64,000 nucleotides of DNA from an uncultured Bacteroidota bacterium (GTDB lineage: Bacteria > Bacteroidota > Bacteroidia > Bacteroidales > P3): the NCBI GenBank assembly GCA_902800395.1, contig CADCEC010000004.1, forward strand, positions 1-64,000, written 5' to 3'. The notes below the pieces were generated by a model. That model had not been told where the DNA came from and ran no database searches. It saw nothing but the letters and a program-made list of their open reading frames with translations. Position numbers and translations under genes: made by a program. Shown here one piece after another: positions 1 through 9,368 of this stretch (the stretch's first letter is position 1; each line of letters begins with the position of its first letter).

Positions 1-1
1 A

Positions 2-1033
2 CTCCCAGCTAAGGCGCACTTTGCCGCCTCCCATGGGGTTCCATCTCAATCCAGTCGGCACATGACACGAGGTCTCCAAGATGGGGAAAATGAGCATATG
101 TCCGTGATTCGGCTCACAATTGTCAAGGGTAAACCATACACTATCGTCCACAGGCTCATGAGTAACCCCGGTTGCACTGGTATAAAAAGTACGATACCCT
201 CCTTGGGCTTTCCATGTAAGTTCTGGGGAGAAGTATTCTGTAGACGGAGAATAGTGTCCCGGTGTACCCAATATTGTATGCAGTTCATACATCCCAGGTA
301 TTGCTATGCCCACTTTTGTATTCCCATATTGTTGACTCTTAAAATGGGCTGACAGATAAAACGAATCTGTTACTGTTTCGGCCTTATTGAAATATACTTC
401 ATAGATGTCATAATATATTTGAAAGGCATTTACATCCACACAGGTGTCACTGGAAGTATTTAGTGTATACTCATATACCTCTTTTCGTTCCTTATTAAAT
501 AAGAAAAGTGGTTTCCCCACGGAATCTGTCATATCAGCAGACCCTTCGGACAAAACATTCATCAGAGAATCCATCAACTGAAGTTTGAGTGTATCAAAAT
601 TATGTGAGATAAACATATTTCTGACAGTATAACGCTCTGCTATTTCTGAACTATAATAATAACGAGGGAGAAGGAGTGCTATACCAACAACCCTTATTGT
701 TGTATCAGCATATTTACCCACTGCAAAATTACGAATATGATTTTGCTCCCAGATATTACCCATATGCACATACGAGAATAGTCCATAATCAGCAGGCCCT
801 GGCCAACCTGTTGGACGACAGATTATTGGCTCATACGCCAACTGTGCCCCACTACATGATTTCCCATCCGAATGAAGAGGAAAACGAGGAATGCATAGAT
901 TATTATAATCCAACCAATCATTTCCCAAATAATAATTCCTCGGCATATTTGTTAACTCAAAAGTATCTACCACCTGCGCGGCAGATATTCCCATCATAGC
1001 CATAAATAGGCTTAATAAAACTGTCTTTTTCAT
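2..1033 (-). CDS. Secreted protein of a local paralog family, 3' end outside window
   Basis: An open frame of 344 codons begins with an ATG and a clear signal peptide (MKKTVLLSLFMAMMGISAAQ) and runs off the left edge without a stop. No family is recognised by name. Around residues 225-245 it has a DIYEVYF...DSFYLS stretch and further on a MLIFPILE stretch. These match the IYERYFSAP..DSFYVG and FPIL signatures of the two T9SS-type proteins at 34.0-36.4 kb, so it is probably a third, diverged paralog. The function is unknown; secretion or surface attachment is inferred. Its codons are markedly more AT-rich than those of nadE next door. Any sorting tail would lie outside the window. Confidence 0.75.
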   Translation of the reverse strand, partial: MKKTVLLSLFMAMMGISAAQVVDTFELTNMPRNYYLGNDWLDYNNLCIPRFPLHSDGKSCSGAQLAYEPIICRPTGWPGPADYGLFSYVHMGNIWEQNHIRNFAVGKYADTTIRVVGIALLLPRYYYSSEIAERYTVRNMFISHNFDTLKLQLMDSLMNVLSEGSADMTDSVGKPLFLFNKERKEVYEYTLNTSSDTCVDVNAFQIYYDIYEVYFNKAETVTDSFYLSAHFKSQQYGNTKVGIAIPGMYELHTILGTPGHYSPSTEYFSPELTWKAQGGYRTFYTSATGVTHEPVDDSVWFTLDNCEPNHGHMLIFPILETSCHVPTGLRWNPMGGGKVRLSWE

Positions 1034-1230
1034 AGTTTTCTTTTTTTTGACAAAATTTCTCCTTTACTATATAGACGGCGAGGTGCCGTTTTTGGGTCAA
1101 ATTTTAACATTTTTTTTGATTTTTAACATTTGCTGGGGCCATTCCTCTTTTTTTCTTCGCGCGGGTACAATATTTTTTTCTCGCTCGCGTTATAATATTT
1201 AAATTTTTCAGTTTTAAGTTTTTTGAAGCA

Positions 1231-2820
1231 ATGAACATACATATAGTACAGCATGATGTTTTGACGAATCGGCCGGAGGAGAACCTACAGTGGATTCTCG
1301 GCGAACTGGACAGCCCCGCTTCGCGCGAGGCGCTGCTGACGGTGTTCCCGGCCTGTACGCTCTGCGGCTCGCCGCTCTACGCCTCGGCGGGCTATACCGA
1401 CCTCCAGAAACGTGCACAGGCGGCCCTCCAGGAACTGGTGGCACAGAGCGAGCACCGCGCTTTCCTCGTGGGTCTGCCGCTGCAGATTCAGGACAAGGGG
1501 CTCTGCAACGCCATCGTCTTCGTCCAGAACTGTGCCATCCGCGCTATTGTGACGAAGAAGTATCTGGCTCCCGACGAGCAGCGCTGCTTCGTGCGCGGCG
1601 AGGGCGTGCAGGTCATCCAGTTCCACGACCAGCGCATCGCCATAGGCTTCTACGAGGACCTGAAGGAACTCTCCAAAGGCCATGTGGAGCAACCCGACCT
1701 GGTGGTCTGCTGCGGCTGCAACGTTTTCGACTACCAGAAGCCCTACCGCACGCGCTACCGCATGACGAAAATCGTCGAGACGCTCAATGCCGGCCTGGTG
1801 TATGTGAACCGCACCGGCGGCGAAGGATGCTACCTTTTCGCCGGCGGCAGCCTGGCGATGAATGCCGCCGGCGGCGTGCTGATGCAGCTGCCCTACTTCG
1901 AGGCCGCCTGCCAGACGGTGGACATGCAGCAGATAGAGGAGATTGATGACGAGAAGCCCGAAGCGGTGGAACTGGTCTACAAAGGCCTCGTTACCGGCAT
2001 TCACGACTATTTCCATAAGAACGGCATCCAGCGCGCCGTGCTGGGACTCAGCGGCGGCATCGACTCGGCGCTGGTGGCCACGCTGGCGGTCGACGCCCTG
2101 GGTGCGGAGAACGTGCATGGGCTGCTGATGCCCAGCCAGTACTCGACAGACCATTCGGTGCGCGACGCCGAAGAGCTGGCGCACAACCTCGGCATGCAGT
2201 ACGACATCGTGCCGATACGCCCCATGTTCGACCAATTCCGCGAGAGCCTGAAGCCCGTCTTCGGCGACAGAGCGGAGGATGTGACGGAGGAGAACCTGCA
2301 GGCCCGCGTGCGTGGCACGCTGGTGATGGCCTACGCCAACAAGTTCGGCGCTATGGCGCTGAACACCACCAACCGCTCCGAGGCGGCCATGGGCTACGGG
2401 ACGCTCTACGGCGACTCTGTGGGCGGCATGGCGGTCATCGGCGACCTTTACAAGACGGAGGTGTACCAGCTGAGCGAGTGGATTAACCGAGGAGGACGAG
2501 GTGTCGGCTCTGCCGACAATCTTCCTCCTTGCCGCATCCCGCAGAATACCATCGACAAGGCCCCCAGCGCGGAGCTGCGCCCGGGACAGAAGGACAGCGA
2601 CTCGCTGCCCGACTACGACACCCTCGACGCCGTGCTCAACCTCTACCTCGACGAGAGCCTCTGCGAGGAGGAAATTGTGGCCGAGGGCTACGACCGCGAG
2701 CTGGTGCAGAAGGTCATCCGCAAGGTGGCGCAGAACGAATGGAAACGCCTCCAGTTCGCCCCGCAGCTGAAGGTGAGCCCCGTGAGCTTCGGATTGGACC
2801 GGAGATGGCCCATCAGTTAA
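1231..2820 (+). CDS. nadE: NAD+ synthetase, glutamine-dependent type with degenerate glutaminase domain
   Basis: The C-terminal half is a normal NAD synthetase that amidates deamido-NAD. It has the ATP P-loop SGGIDS at residues 274-279, a TNRSEAAMGYGTLYGD stretch, and a PSAELRPGQKDSDSLP stretch; the C-terminus FGLDRRWPI is typical. The N-terminal nitrilase-like glutaminase domain (about 1-230) keeps its fold markers but has lost catalytic residues. The FPEL glutamate is replaced (FPAC, Ala41), and the ICED cysteine is replaced (FYED, Tyr141). The usual GGQDE stretch reads GGEGC. The lysine (Lys110) remains. The enzyme therefore probably uses free ammonia (inference). A short extra loop at about residues 420-435 is encoded by a small palindrome. 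Confidence 0.93.
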   Translation: MNIHIVQHDVLTNRPEENLQWILGELDSPASREALLTVFPACTLCGSPLYASAGYTDLQKRAQAALQELVAQSEHRAFLVGLPLQIQDKGLCNAIVFVQNCAIRAIVTKKYLAPDEQRCFVRGEGVQVIQFHDQRIAIGFYEDLKELSKGHVEQPDLVVCCGCNVFDYQKPYRTRYRMTKIVETLNAGLVYVNRTGGEGCYLFAGGSLAMNAAGGVLMQLPYFEAACQTVDMQQIEEIDDEKPEAVELVYKGLVTGIHDYFHKNGIQRAVLGLSGGIDSALVATLAVDALGAENVHGLLMPSQYSTDHSVRDAEELAHNLGMQYDIVPIRPMFDQFRESLKPVFGDRAEDVTEENLQARVRGTLVMAYANKFGAMALNTTNRSEAAMGYGTLYGDSVGGMAVIGDLYKTEVYQLSEWINRGGRGVGSADNLPPCRIPQNTIDKAPSAELRPGQKDSDSLPDYDTLDAVLNLYLDESLCEEEIVAEGYDRELVQKVIRKVAQNEWKRLQFAPQLKVSPVSFGLDRRWPIS

Positions 2821-2835
2821 CGGCTATATTTATCA

Positions 2836-2908
2836 TCGGCGAATTAAGCGAATTAAGCGAATTGCTGACTCGAGAAATAAAATTCGTTAAATTCGCTGAA
2901 TTCGCCGA
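2836..2908. repeat. GCGAATT-type hairpin repeat, copy 1
   Basis: Two 28-base arms (2836-2863 and 2881-2908) are inverted copies with three mismatches and a 17-base loop. Each arm contains three GCGAATT words at 9-base spacing and the outer end is TCGGCGAATT. It lies between nadE and the GWxTD gene, and related copies occur four more times in this window. Confidence 0.85.
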
Positions 2909-2937
2909 CAAAAAACAAAAAAAGCAGAAAAAGACAG

Positions 2938-4458
2938 ATGAAAAAATTTGCAGTTTTATCAGTGTTGTTGGCAGTGTTGACCACTGCCCATTCGCAGATG
3001 CAGGCGGTGTTCGCCTACAGCACGTTCTATGCCCCTGGGGCCGATATGCCATATGTGGAGACGTATCTGTCGTTCGATGCCTGGACGATGCAGTTCGTCA
3101 AGCAGGCGAATGGCACCTACCGCGCCACCGCCGAGGTGGTGACGATGCTGAAGCAGGGCGACTCGGTGTGCTACGTGAAGAAGTACGACCTGAACAGTCC
3201 TGTGGTGGATTCGCTGAACAAGCTGGACTTCAGCTTCCTCGACGTACAGCGTTTTTCGGTGAAGAATGGTATCTACGACCTCGAAATCACCCTTCGCGAC
3301 AAAGGAAGCGAAAGGCCTGCGGCGACGGTGACAGAGAAGCTGGTGGTGAACTACGACAAGAAGCATCCCGCGATGTCGAGCCTCCAGCTGATGTCGTCGG
3401 TGAAGCCCACACAAACGGATAATATCCTCTCGCGCGGCGGATATGATATGGAACCGTATGTGAGCGATTTCTTCCCCGAACAGGTGGGGGAGATGCACTA
3501 CTACTTCGAGGTGTACAATATCAACAAGGAGGTGGGAGACAACGCTTTCCTGGTCTTGGCCTATATTGAGCAGCAGGAGACGGGCAGCCGCTTCGAGAGT
3601 CTGCAGACGTCGAGTCGCAAGCACGGCGCTGTGCTTGTGCCGGTCTACGGGAGCCTGGATATCTCCCAGCTGCCGTCGGGCAACTACAACCTCGTGGTGG
3701 AGTTGCGCAACAAGGCGGGCGAGAAGATGCTCTACAAGAAAGTGCCGTTCTTCCGCTCGAATCCGGGTGTGAAAGAGGTGGAGGTGAGCGATTTCGCCAC
3801 CACATTTGTAGGTCGTTACACCGACGAGGAACAACTGAATACCTATATCGACGCCCTCTATCCGCTGGCTTCGAGCCAGGAACGCAGTGTGGCGAGCGAG
3901 TTGATTCGCCGTCCGGGATTGGAGGAGAAGCAAGCGTTCCTCTACCGTTTCTGGCAGGTGCGCTACCCCATGAGTGCGGAGGCGGAATGGCTGAAATATA
4001 AGGAGCGCATCGACCATGTGCAGGCAGTGTTCAGTTATCCGAAGACCCCCGGCATCCATACGGACCGCGGCCGCGTGTACCTGCAGTATGGCCCGCCAGA
4101 CTTCATCAGGGACGAGAAGAATTATGTCTCGGTGAACAAGTTGGGCAATACTTTCAAGGGCACTACGGAGACGATGCAGACGAGGGGTGTCATCACCAGC
4201 GACGATATGAACAGTCCGTCGCAGGGACATATCTACTATCTGCCGTATCAGCTGTGGCGTTACAACAAACTGGCTACCGACGACGCTGACCGCGTGTTCC
4301 TTTTCTGGGATGAGCACCGTAGCGGCTACTATACGCTGCTGAACAGCAATGCCCGTGGAGAGGTGCAGGATCCCATGTGGGAGCGCCGCCTCAGCCGCCA
4401 GCAGTTGGGTGAGAATGTGGTGGGAGAAGTGGGCGAGCAGTTCAAGAGAGGATACTAG
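2938..4458 (+). CDS. GWxTD domain-containing exported protein
   Basis: The 506-residue protein starts with a signal peptide ending near residue 19 (TTAHSQ). It carries a C-terminal GWxTD-type region at about residues 365-395 with the pattern GIHTDRGRVYLQYGPPD; here the usual GW is GI. It begins 30 bases after the first hairpin repeat and is followed by tandem repeats and an acyltransferase gene. GWxTD proteins are common in Bacteroidota, usually exported and of unknown biochemical function, so the role is not known. The upstream region of about 340 residues is probably beta-rich, judging by its alternating pattern (inference). Confidence 0.85.
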   Translation: MKKFAVLSVLLAVLTTAHSQMQAVFAYSTFYAPGADMPYVETYLSFDAWTMQFVKQANGTYRATAEVVTMLKQGDSVCYVKKYDLNSPVVDSLNKLDFSFLDVQRFSVKNGIYDLEITLRDKGSERPAATVTEKLVVNYDKKHPAMSSLQLMSSVKPTQTDNILSRGGYDMEPYVSDFFPEQVGEMHYYFEVYNINKEVGDNAFLVLAYIEQQETGSRFESLQTSSRKHGAVLVPVYGSLDISQLPSGNYNLVVELRNKAGEKMLYKKVPFFRSNPGVKEVEVSDFATTFVGRYTDEEQLNTYIDALYPLASSQERSVASELIRRPGLEEKQAFLYRFWQVRYPMSAEAEWLKYKERIDHVQAVFSYPKTPGIHTDRGRVYLQYGPPDFIRDEKNYVSVNKLGNTFKGTTETMQTRGVITSDDMNSPSQGHIYYLPYQLWRYNKLATDDADRVFLFWDEHRSGYYTLLNSNARGEVQDPMWERRLSRQQLGENVVGEVGEQFKRGY

Positions 4459-4460
4459 GG

Positions 4461-4509
4461 AGTTAATAGATAATAGTTAAAAGTTAATAGTTAAAAGTTA
4501 ATAGTTAGG
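4461..4509. repeat. AGTTAATA/AGTTAAA tandem repeat before the acyltransferase gene
   Basis: About seven units of a 7-8 base word of the GTTAATA/GTTAAAA type. The last unit supplies an in-frame TAG (4506-4508) directly upstream of the acyltransferase reading frame. Confidence 0.85.
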
Positions 4510-4511
4510 GG

Positions 4512-5324
4512 TTGTATTTGGTTTCGGACATAGTATATCTTATCGCCTACAAGATTCTGGGGTACCGCACCAAGGTGGTGAGGCGAAACCTGGAGGTTTC
4601 GTTTCCGGAGATGGGGGAGGAGGAACGTCGTAAACTGGAGCACCGTTTCTATCATCATCTGTGCGATATTCTTGTCGAAGGTATCTGGAACCTCTTTGTC
4701 TCGCCGCGTTGGCTGATGAAGCGCTATTGTGTGACCAATCGCGAGTTGGTGAACCGCTACTACGAGCAGGGAAAGAGTGTGGTGCTGATGTCGGCCCACT
4801 ACAACAGTTGGGAGTATATGGTCACCTCGCTCAATATGCAACTTTTCCACCACGGCATCGGGGTGGGGAAGCCGCTGAGCAACAAGGTTCTGGAGCCCTG
4901 GGTGTTCCGCCGTCGCACACGTTTCGGCACCGAAGTGGTCTATTCCGACACCGTCCGCGACGTGGTCTCCTTCTACGACAAACATCGGGTGCCGTGTGCG
5001 CTGATGATGCTCAGCGACCAGTCGCCGGCACATGCCGACAAGGCTTATTGGACCACTTTCTTCCACCAAGATACAGCTTTCCTCTACGGAGCTGAATATT
5101 TCGCCCGGAAGTATGACTACCCCGTGCTTTACTACCGTGTTGACAAGGTGAAACGCGGGCGCTACACGGTGACTTTCGATTTGCTCTGCGAGCATCCACA
5201 GGAGACACCGCAGTACAGCATTGTGGAGAACTACGTGAGGAAACTTGAGAAGGACATCCGCGAGAAGCCCGAATATTGGCTGTGGAGCCACAGGAGGTGG
5301 AAACTGAAGAGAGTTGATAGATAA
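4512..5324 (+). CDS. Lipid A biosynthesis acyltransferase (LpxL/HtrB family), shortened N-terminus
   Basis: The family transfers an acyl chain to lipid A precursors at the inner membrane. The catalytic HX4E motif is visible (SAHYNSWE, His96 and Glu101), followed by a conserved SDQSP stretch. At 270 residues it lacks about 25-30 N-terminal residues, the usual first membrane segment before the GYR..VVRRNL region. The only start options in frame are TTG codons (4512, 4518), because a TAG inside the upstream repeat closes the frame. Its own stop codon also lies in a repeat (ATAGATA units). Either the start is non-ATG or the repeat has replaced the original 5' end. Confidence 0.8.
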   Translation: MYLVSDIVYLIAYKILGYRTKVVRRNLEVSFPEMGEEERRKLEHRFYHHLCDILVEGIWNLFVSPRWLMKRYCVTNRELVNRYYEQGKSVVLMSAHYNSWEYMVTSLNMQLFHHGIGVGKPLSNKVLEPWVFRRRTRFGTEVVYSDTVRDVVSFYDKHRVPCALMMLSDQSPAHADKAYWTTFFHQDTAFLYGAEYFARKYDYPVLYYRVDKVKRGRYTVTFDLLCEHPQETPQYSIVENYVRKLEKDIREKPEYWLWSHRRWKLKRVDR

Positions 5325-5345
5325 TAGATAATAGATAATAGATAA
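5315..5345. repeat. ATAGATA heptamer repeat
   Basis: Four to five ATAGATA units span the end of the acyltransferase gene, providing its TAA stop, and the spacer to the glycosyltransferase gene. Confidence 0.85.
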
Positions 5346-5347
5346 GG

Positions 5348-6379
5348 ATGATAAAGGTTGCTGTAGTTATATTGAACTGGAATGGTCGGGGAATGATGGA
5401 GCGTTTCCTGCCGTCGGTGATGGAACACTCCGTCTCGGACGCGAACCTTTTGGTGTCGGTTGTTGTGGCTGACAATGGATCGACTGACGACTCGGTAGAG
5501 TTCCTTTCCAAGCACTATCCCGAGATATCTGTCATCCAGCTCGACAAGAACTATGGCTTTGCAGAGGGGTATAATCGCGCGCTGGCGCAGGTGGAAGCCG
5601 ACTACTATGTGCTGCTGAACAGCGATGTGGAATGCACACCCCATTGGATTCAGCCCGTGGTGGAGATGATGGAGAGGGATCCGCAGGTGGCAATAGCGCA
5701 GCCCAAGCTTCGAATGTACGACCAGAAAGAGACCTTCGAATATGCCGGCGGTGCCGGCGGCTTCATCGACTGCTACGGCTATCCTTTCTGTCGCGGACGC
5801 ATATTCTCTACTTTGGAAGAGGATGTGATTCAGTACGACGACGAGCGCGATATCTTCTGGGCTACGGGCGCCGCCATGTTTGTCCGTGCCTCGGTGTTCC
5901 ACGAGCTCGGCGGCCTCGACGGCGATTTCTTTGCCCACATGGAGGAGATAGACTTTTGCTGGCGGGCGCAAAACCACGGCTACCGTGTCCGCTATTGTCC
6001 CGAATCGGTGCTCTATCATGTCGGTGGCGGCACTCTTCCCAAGTCCTCTCCCTTCAAGACACGCCTGAACTTCCGAAACAACCTCTCGATGCTCTATAAA
6101 AATCTGCCGGACGACCGTTTGAAGAAGGTGCTTCGTCGTCGTATGTTGCTCGACGGTATCGCGGCACTGAAGTTCCTCTTGCAGGGACATTTCGGCGAGT
6201 TTAAGGCCGTTCGCGAAGCCCACAAGGAGTACCGCGCCTTGCGTCCTCAGCTGAAGGAAAAAAGAGCTGCCCTGAAACAAACAGCAGTCGCCGGCATATA
6301 CCAACGACTGCTGCTGATTGATTATTACTTCCGCGGAAGTAAGACTTTCTCAAGCCTGAAAGGGGAATTCAGCAAATAA
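5348..6379 (+). CDS. Glycosyltransferase family 2 (rhamnosyltransferase-like)
   Basis: A GT-A fold glycosyltransferase of 343 residues. The N-terminus VVILNWNG begins the nucleotide-binding fold, then NGSTDDS (about 45), the DxD-type site LLNSDVE (about 95), and the acceptor-side block GLDGDFFAHMEEIDFCWRAQ near residue 200. This layout is typical of enzymes that add sugars to cell-surface polysaccharide or rhamnan. A basic helical C-terminal tail follows. It sits directly after the lipid A acyltransferase, which suggests an envelope role, but donor and acceptor cannot be read from the sequence. Confidence 0.88.
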   Translation: MIKVAVVILNWNGRGMMERFLPSVMEHSVSDANLLVSVVVADNGSTDDSVEFLSKHYPEISVIQLDKNYGFAEGYNRALAQVEADYYVLLNSDVECTPHWIQPVVEMMERDPQVAIAQPKLRMYDQKETFEYAGGAGGFIDCYGYPFCRGRIFSTLEEDVIQYDDERDIFWATGAAMFVRASVFHELGGLDGDFFAHMEEIDFCWRAQNHGYRVRYCPESVLYHVGGGTLPKSSPFKTRLNFRNNLSMLYKNLPDDRLKKVLRRRMLLDGIAALKFLLQGHFGEFKAVREAHKEYRALRPQLKEKRAALKQTAVAGIYQRLLLIDYYFRGSKTFSSLKGEFSK

Positions 6380-6392
6380 CCCCAGACTTTCT

Positions 6393-7019
6393 TTATTCTT
6401 TCTTAAGGTTCTTATATTCCTCGTTGAGGCCATTGACAATTTCGTCGGTGATATCCATAGCCTCATTCATGTAGAGGGTGGGGGAGTTCTCGAAGGTTTT
6501 TCTGAGGATGATGTCGAACTTCTGGTTCTGCTCGTTGTATTCGCGCACAAAAGCGAAGATGGCGTTGAGGAGTTTTGTGTTCTCCATCATCTGACGCTCC
6601 ATGATTTTGGCCGTGAGTTCCTGCTCGAGGGTGGCCATCTTCTCAGCGCGTTTCTTCAGTTCGGCCTCGGTGGACTGCTGCTGGGTGAGGGTCATGTTGG
6701 CACCATTTTTCAGGTAGTCGTCGTAGTCTTTCTGGAACTTTGCCACCTGTTGCTTGCCGTAGGCTTCCTGCTGGTTCTTGAAAGCCATAAGCTCTTTCTC
6801 CATGTCTTTGGCATACTCGTATTTGGCAATCAGGGTGTCAGTGTTCACGTAGGCCACTTTCAGGCCACCCTCTTTCACTACGGGGGCTTTGGCATTGACG
6901 TTGACTTTGCTGTTGCCGCCGTTGTTGCCGGTGAAGTGAAGAATGTAGATGCCTACCAGTCCAAGGAACAGTACGGCGTTGCAGATGAGTAGAATCTTGT
7001 TGAATTTGTTGTTCTCCAT
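6393..7019 (-). CDS. OmpH/Skp family periplasmic chaperone
   Basis: The 208-residue protein has an N-terminal membrane anchor or signal (about residues 9-29) and then the OmpH pattern: a short beta start (KVAYVNTDTLIAKYEYA) followed by a long charged coiled-coil region (about 70-150) and a return beta segment (FDIILRKTFENSPTLYMNEAMDIT). Skp-like proteins bind unfolded outer-membrane proteins in the periplasm. It converges on the glycosyltransferase with a 13-base gap and lies just downstream of gltX. Confidence 0.88.
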   Translation of the reverse strand: MENNKFNKILLICNAVLFLGLVGIYILHFTGNNGGNSKVNVNAKAPVVKEGGLKVAYVNTDTLIAKYEYAKDMEKELMAFKNQQEAYGKQQVAKFQKDYDDYLKNGANMTLTQQQSTEAELKKRAEKMATLEQELTAKIMERQMMENTKLLNAIFAFVREYNEQNQKFDIILRKTFENSPTLYMNEAMDITDEIVNGLNEEYKNLKKE

Positions 7020-7038
7020 TGTATAAAACTATTATCTT

Positions 7039-8562
7039 TTAACTATTAACTTTTATCTTTTCAATGGCTCTTTCCACTCGGCGGATGGTTTCCTCCTTGC
7101 CGATGGTGAGGATGAGCGTAATCATGTCGGGCCCCACGGTGCGGCCCACCACGGCGATGCGGAGAGAGTTCATCACCTTGCCGGTGTTCAGGCCATTGGC
7201 GGCGATGTAGTCGTCGAGCAGCGCCTTGTGGATAGCGTCGTGTTCGAAAGGCACGGTGTTCAGTATCTCGATAACCTTTGCCATGTGGATGTGCATGTCG
7301 GGAGTCCAGCGCTTGGCGACATCCTTCTCGTTGTACTCCGTGGGAGCCTGGAAGAAGTAGCAGCAGGTGTCCCACAGTTCGCTGGGGAAGGTGATGCGCT
7401 CCTTCATCATGCCGGCCACACGCACCACATAATCGCGACTCGCGGTGATGCCGCGGGCATCCAACTCCTTCTGCAGATAGTCGGCCACCACTTCGTCGGG
7501 AAGCATCTGGAAGTATTCGTGCTGGAACCATTTGGCTTTGTCGAGGTTGAATTTGGCACCATTCTTGCTGATATGCTCCACATTAAAGAGTTTAATTAAC
7601 TCTTCCATTGACATTATCTCTTGTTCGGTACCTGGATTCCATCCCATCAACGCCAGCATGTTGACCACGGCCTGGGGCAGATAGCCCTGCTCGCGGTAGC
7701 CGCTGCTGATTTCGCCGCTCTTGGGATCGTGCCATTCCAGGGGGAAGACGGGGAAGCCGAGGCGGTCGCCGTCGCGTTTGCTGAGCTTGCCGTTACCCTC
7801 GGGTTTGAGCAGCAGGGGCAGGTGGGCGAAGCGCGGCATGGTCTCCTCCCAGCCAAAGGCCTTGTAGAGCATTACGTGGAGCGGTGCCGATGGGAGCCAC
7901 TCCTCGCCACGGATGACATGGGTGATTTCCATGGTGTGGTCGTCGACGATGTTGGCCAGGTGGTAGGTGGGCATGCCGTCGGACTTGAAGAGCACCTTGT
8001 CGTCCAGCAGGCGGCTGTTCATGGTGACATCGCCGCGAATCATGTCGTGGACGGTGATGTCGATGTTGTCGGGGAACTGGAAGCGGACGACATAGGGCTC
8101 GCCGGCATCGATGCGGCGCTGGGCCTCTTCCATGCCGAGCGAGAGACTGTTTTCCATCTGCAGCCGTGTGTTGCAGTCGTACTGGAACGTCTTCTTCTGC
8201 GCCTCATATTCCTTGCGTTTGGCCTCAAGGGCTTCGGGCTTGTCGAAGGCGTAGTAAGCCCAGCCGTCGCGGATGAGCTGCTCGGCATACTGGCGGTACA
8301 TGGGTTTGCGGTCGCTTTGGCGGTAGGGACCGAAGGGGCCTCCAAGATGGACACCCTCGTCGAATTCGATGCCCAACCAGTCGAGGGCTTCAATGATGTA
8401 TTGTTCGGCACCCGGCACAAAGCGGTTTTGATCTGTGTCTTCAATGCGGAGAATCATCTTGCCGCCGTTCTGGCGGGCGAAGAGGTAGTTGTAGAGAGCG
8501 GTGCGCACGCCGCCGATATGGAGTGGCCCCGTAGGACTGGGGGCGAATCTTACTCTTACCAT
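7039..8562 (-). CDS. gltX: Glutamate--tRNA ligase
   Basis: Class I aminoacyl-tRNA synthetase charging tRNA-Glu. It has the HIGH-type motif in [18 protein letters not shown] at the N-terminus and the KMSKS-type motif KLSKRDGDR at about residue 265. The 507-residue length is normal for the family. The last codons (IEKIKVNS) are read from an ATAAAAGTTAATAG-type tandem repeat that continues into the spacer, so the extreme C-terminus is repeat-derived. A second run of AAAGGTTA units separates its start from the upstream barrel gene. Confidence 0.96.
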   Translation of the reverse strand: MVRVRFAPSPTGPLHIGGVRTALYNYLFARQNGGKMILRIEDTDQNRFVPGAEQYIIEALDWLGIEFDEGVHLGGPFGPYRQSDRKPMYRQYAEQLIRDGWAYYAFDKPEALEAKRKEYEAQKKTFQYDCNTRLQMENSLSLGMEEAQRRIDAGEPYVVRFQFPDNIDITVHDMIRGDVTMNSRLLDDKVLFKSDGMPTYHLANIVDDHTMEITHVIRGEEWLPSAPLHVMLYKAFGWEETMPRFAHLPLLLKPEGNGKLSKRDGDRLGFPVFPLEWHDPKSGEISSGYREQGYLPQAVVNMLALMGWNPGTEQEIMSMEELIKLFNVEHISKNGAKFNLDKAKWFQHEYFQMLPDEVVADYLQKELDARGITASRDYVVRVAGMMKERITFPSELWDTCCYFFQAPTEYNEKDVAKRWTPDMHIHMAKVIEILNTVPFEHDAIHKALLDDYIAANGLNTGKVMNSLRIAVVGRTVGPDMITLILTIGKEETIRRVERAIEKIKVNS

Positions 8563-8600
8563 GTAAAGGTTAAAGGTTAATGATTAAAGGTTAACGATTA
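8563..8600. repeat. AAAGGTTA tandem repeat
   Basis: Five variants of AAAGGTT/ATGATTA fill the spacer between gltX and the barrel gene. The same word occurs at about 33633-33661 and 50521-50557. Confidence 0.8.
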
Positions 8601-9362
8601 TTTGTTGAAGTTGCCGAGTTTATAGTTCAGCGAGAGCATATAGGCCACGTTGTGCCCATTGGGAATCTTCACATTCACGTCGCTGCTGTTACCATTGTTC
8701 TCGATGATGCGCAGCACGTCGTCGCCCTCCGAGGTGGCCAGGAAACCACGGTCGATATACAGCGAGGCTGTGAATTCTTTATACTCGTAGCTGATGCCAA
8801 AGATGGCGCCCACGTCGAAGCGGTTGATGTGGTTGAACACTTGCCGGCTCTCCTCCGATCCGTTGAAGTTCACGTCGTAGTTAGCTGCGGAAGACGGGAT
8901 GCTGGGAGTGATCTTGCGGTCGCCATAGCGGCCGAAGAGTCCGAAGCTCACCTGTGGTCCCACGAAGATACCTAACACATGCCCCGAGGCACGGATGGGC
9001 AGTTCATAGTGGATGCCCACCAGGATGGGCAGCTGCAGGTAGTAGGCGTGGTAGTAGCCCTCGCGGTGCATCAGGTTGCTGCCGTTTTCGAGCGTCTCTT
9101 CGAAGTTGCTGCCGCGACGGTTCAGGTTCAGCCCCGACTGCAGGAAGAAGGTCTCCTGAAGCATACTCTCACTTTTGGCGAAGGTGTAGGTGACATAGCC
9201 ACCGAGGGTGGCACCCAGAATCGGTGCCGAGGTCGACAAGTCATCGTCCATGGTTGCCAAACCGAGGCCAACTCTCACGCCGTAGTCGCTGAATTGTGCC
9301 TGAGTAGGGTTTCCCATGAAACCCATTAGACCCATTAAGCCCAATAAAAATATTTTCTTCAT
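8598..9362 (-). CDS. Outer membrane beta-barrel protein (PorT/OMP_b-brl-like)
   Basis: A 254-residue exported protein with a signal peptide and alternating aromatic/polar segments typical of small eight-stranded barrels; it ends in a terminal strand (VAYMLSLNYKLGNF). The signal-peptide core GLMGLMGFMG is encoded by three 9-base repeats of the type ATGGGTYTA. Stretches such as YYLQLPILVGIHYELP resemble PorT-family barrels. The function is unknown. It follows the DPP-IV gene by 6 bases and is probably cotranscribed with it. Confidence 0.75.
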   Translation of the reverse strand: MKKIFLLGLMGLMGFMGNPTQAQFSDYGVRVGLGLATMDDDLSTSAPILGATLGGYVTYTFAKSESMLQETFFLQSGLNLNRRGSNFEETLENGSNLMHREGYYHAYYLQLPILVGIHYELPIRASGHVLGIFVGPQVSFGLFGRYGDRKITPSIPSSAANYDVNFNGSEESRQVFNHINRFDVGAIFGISYEYKEFTASLYIDRGFLATSEGDDVLRIIENNGNSSDVNVKIPNGHNVAYMLSLNYKLGNFNK

Positions 9363-9368
9363 AATCGA

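Noticed and set aside
62..352. Short open frames at the left edge on both strands
   Set aside because: They lie in or opposite the clear 344-codon signal-peptide protein that runs off the edge, and have no family features.
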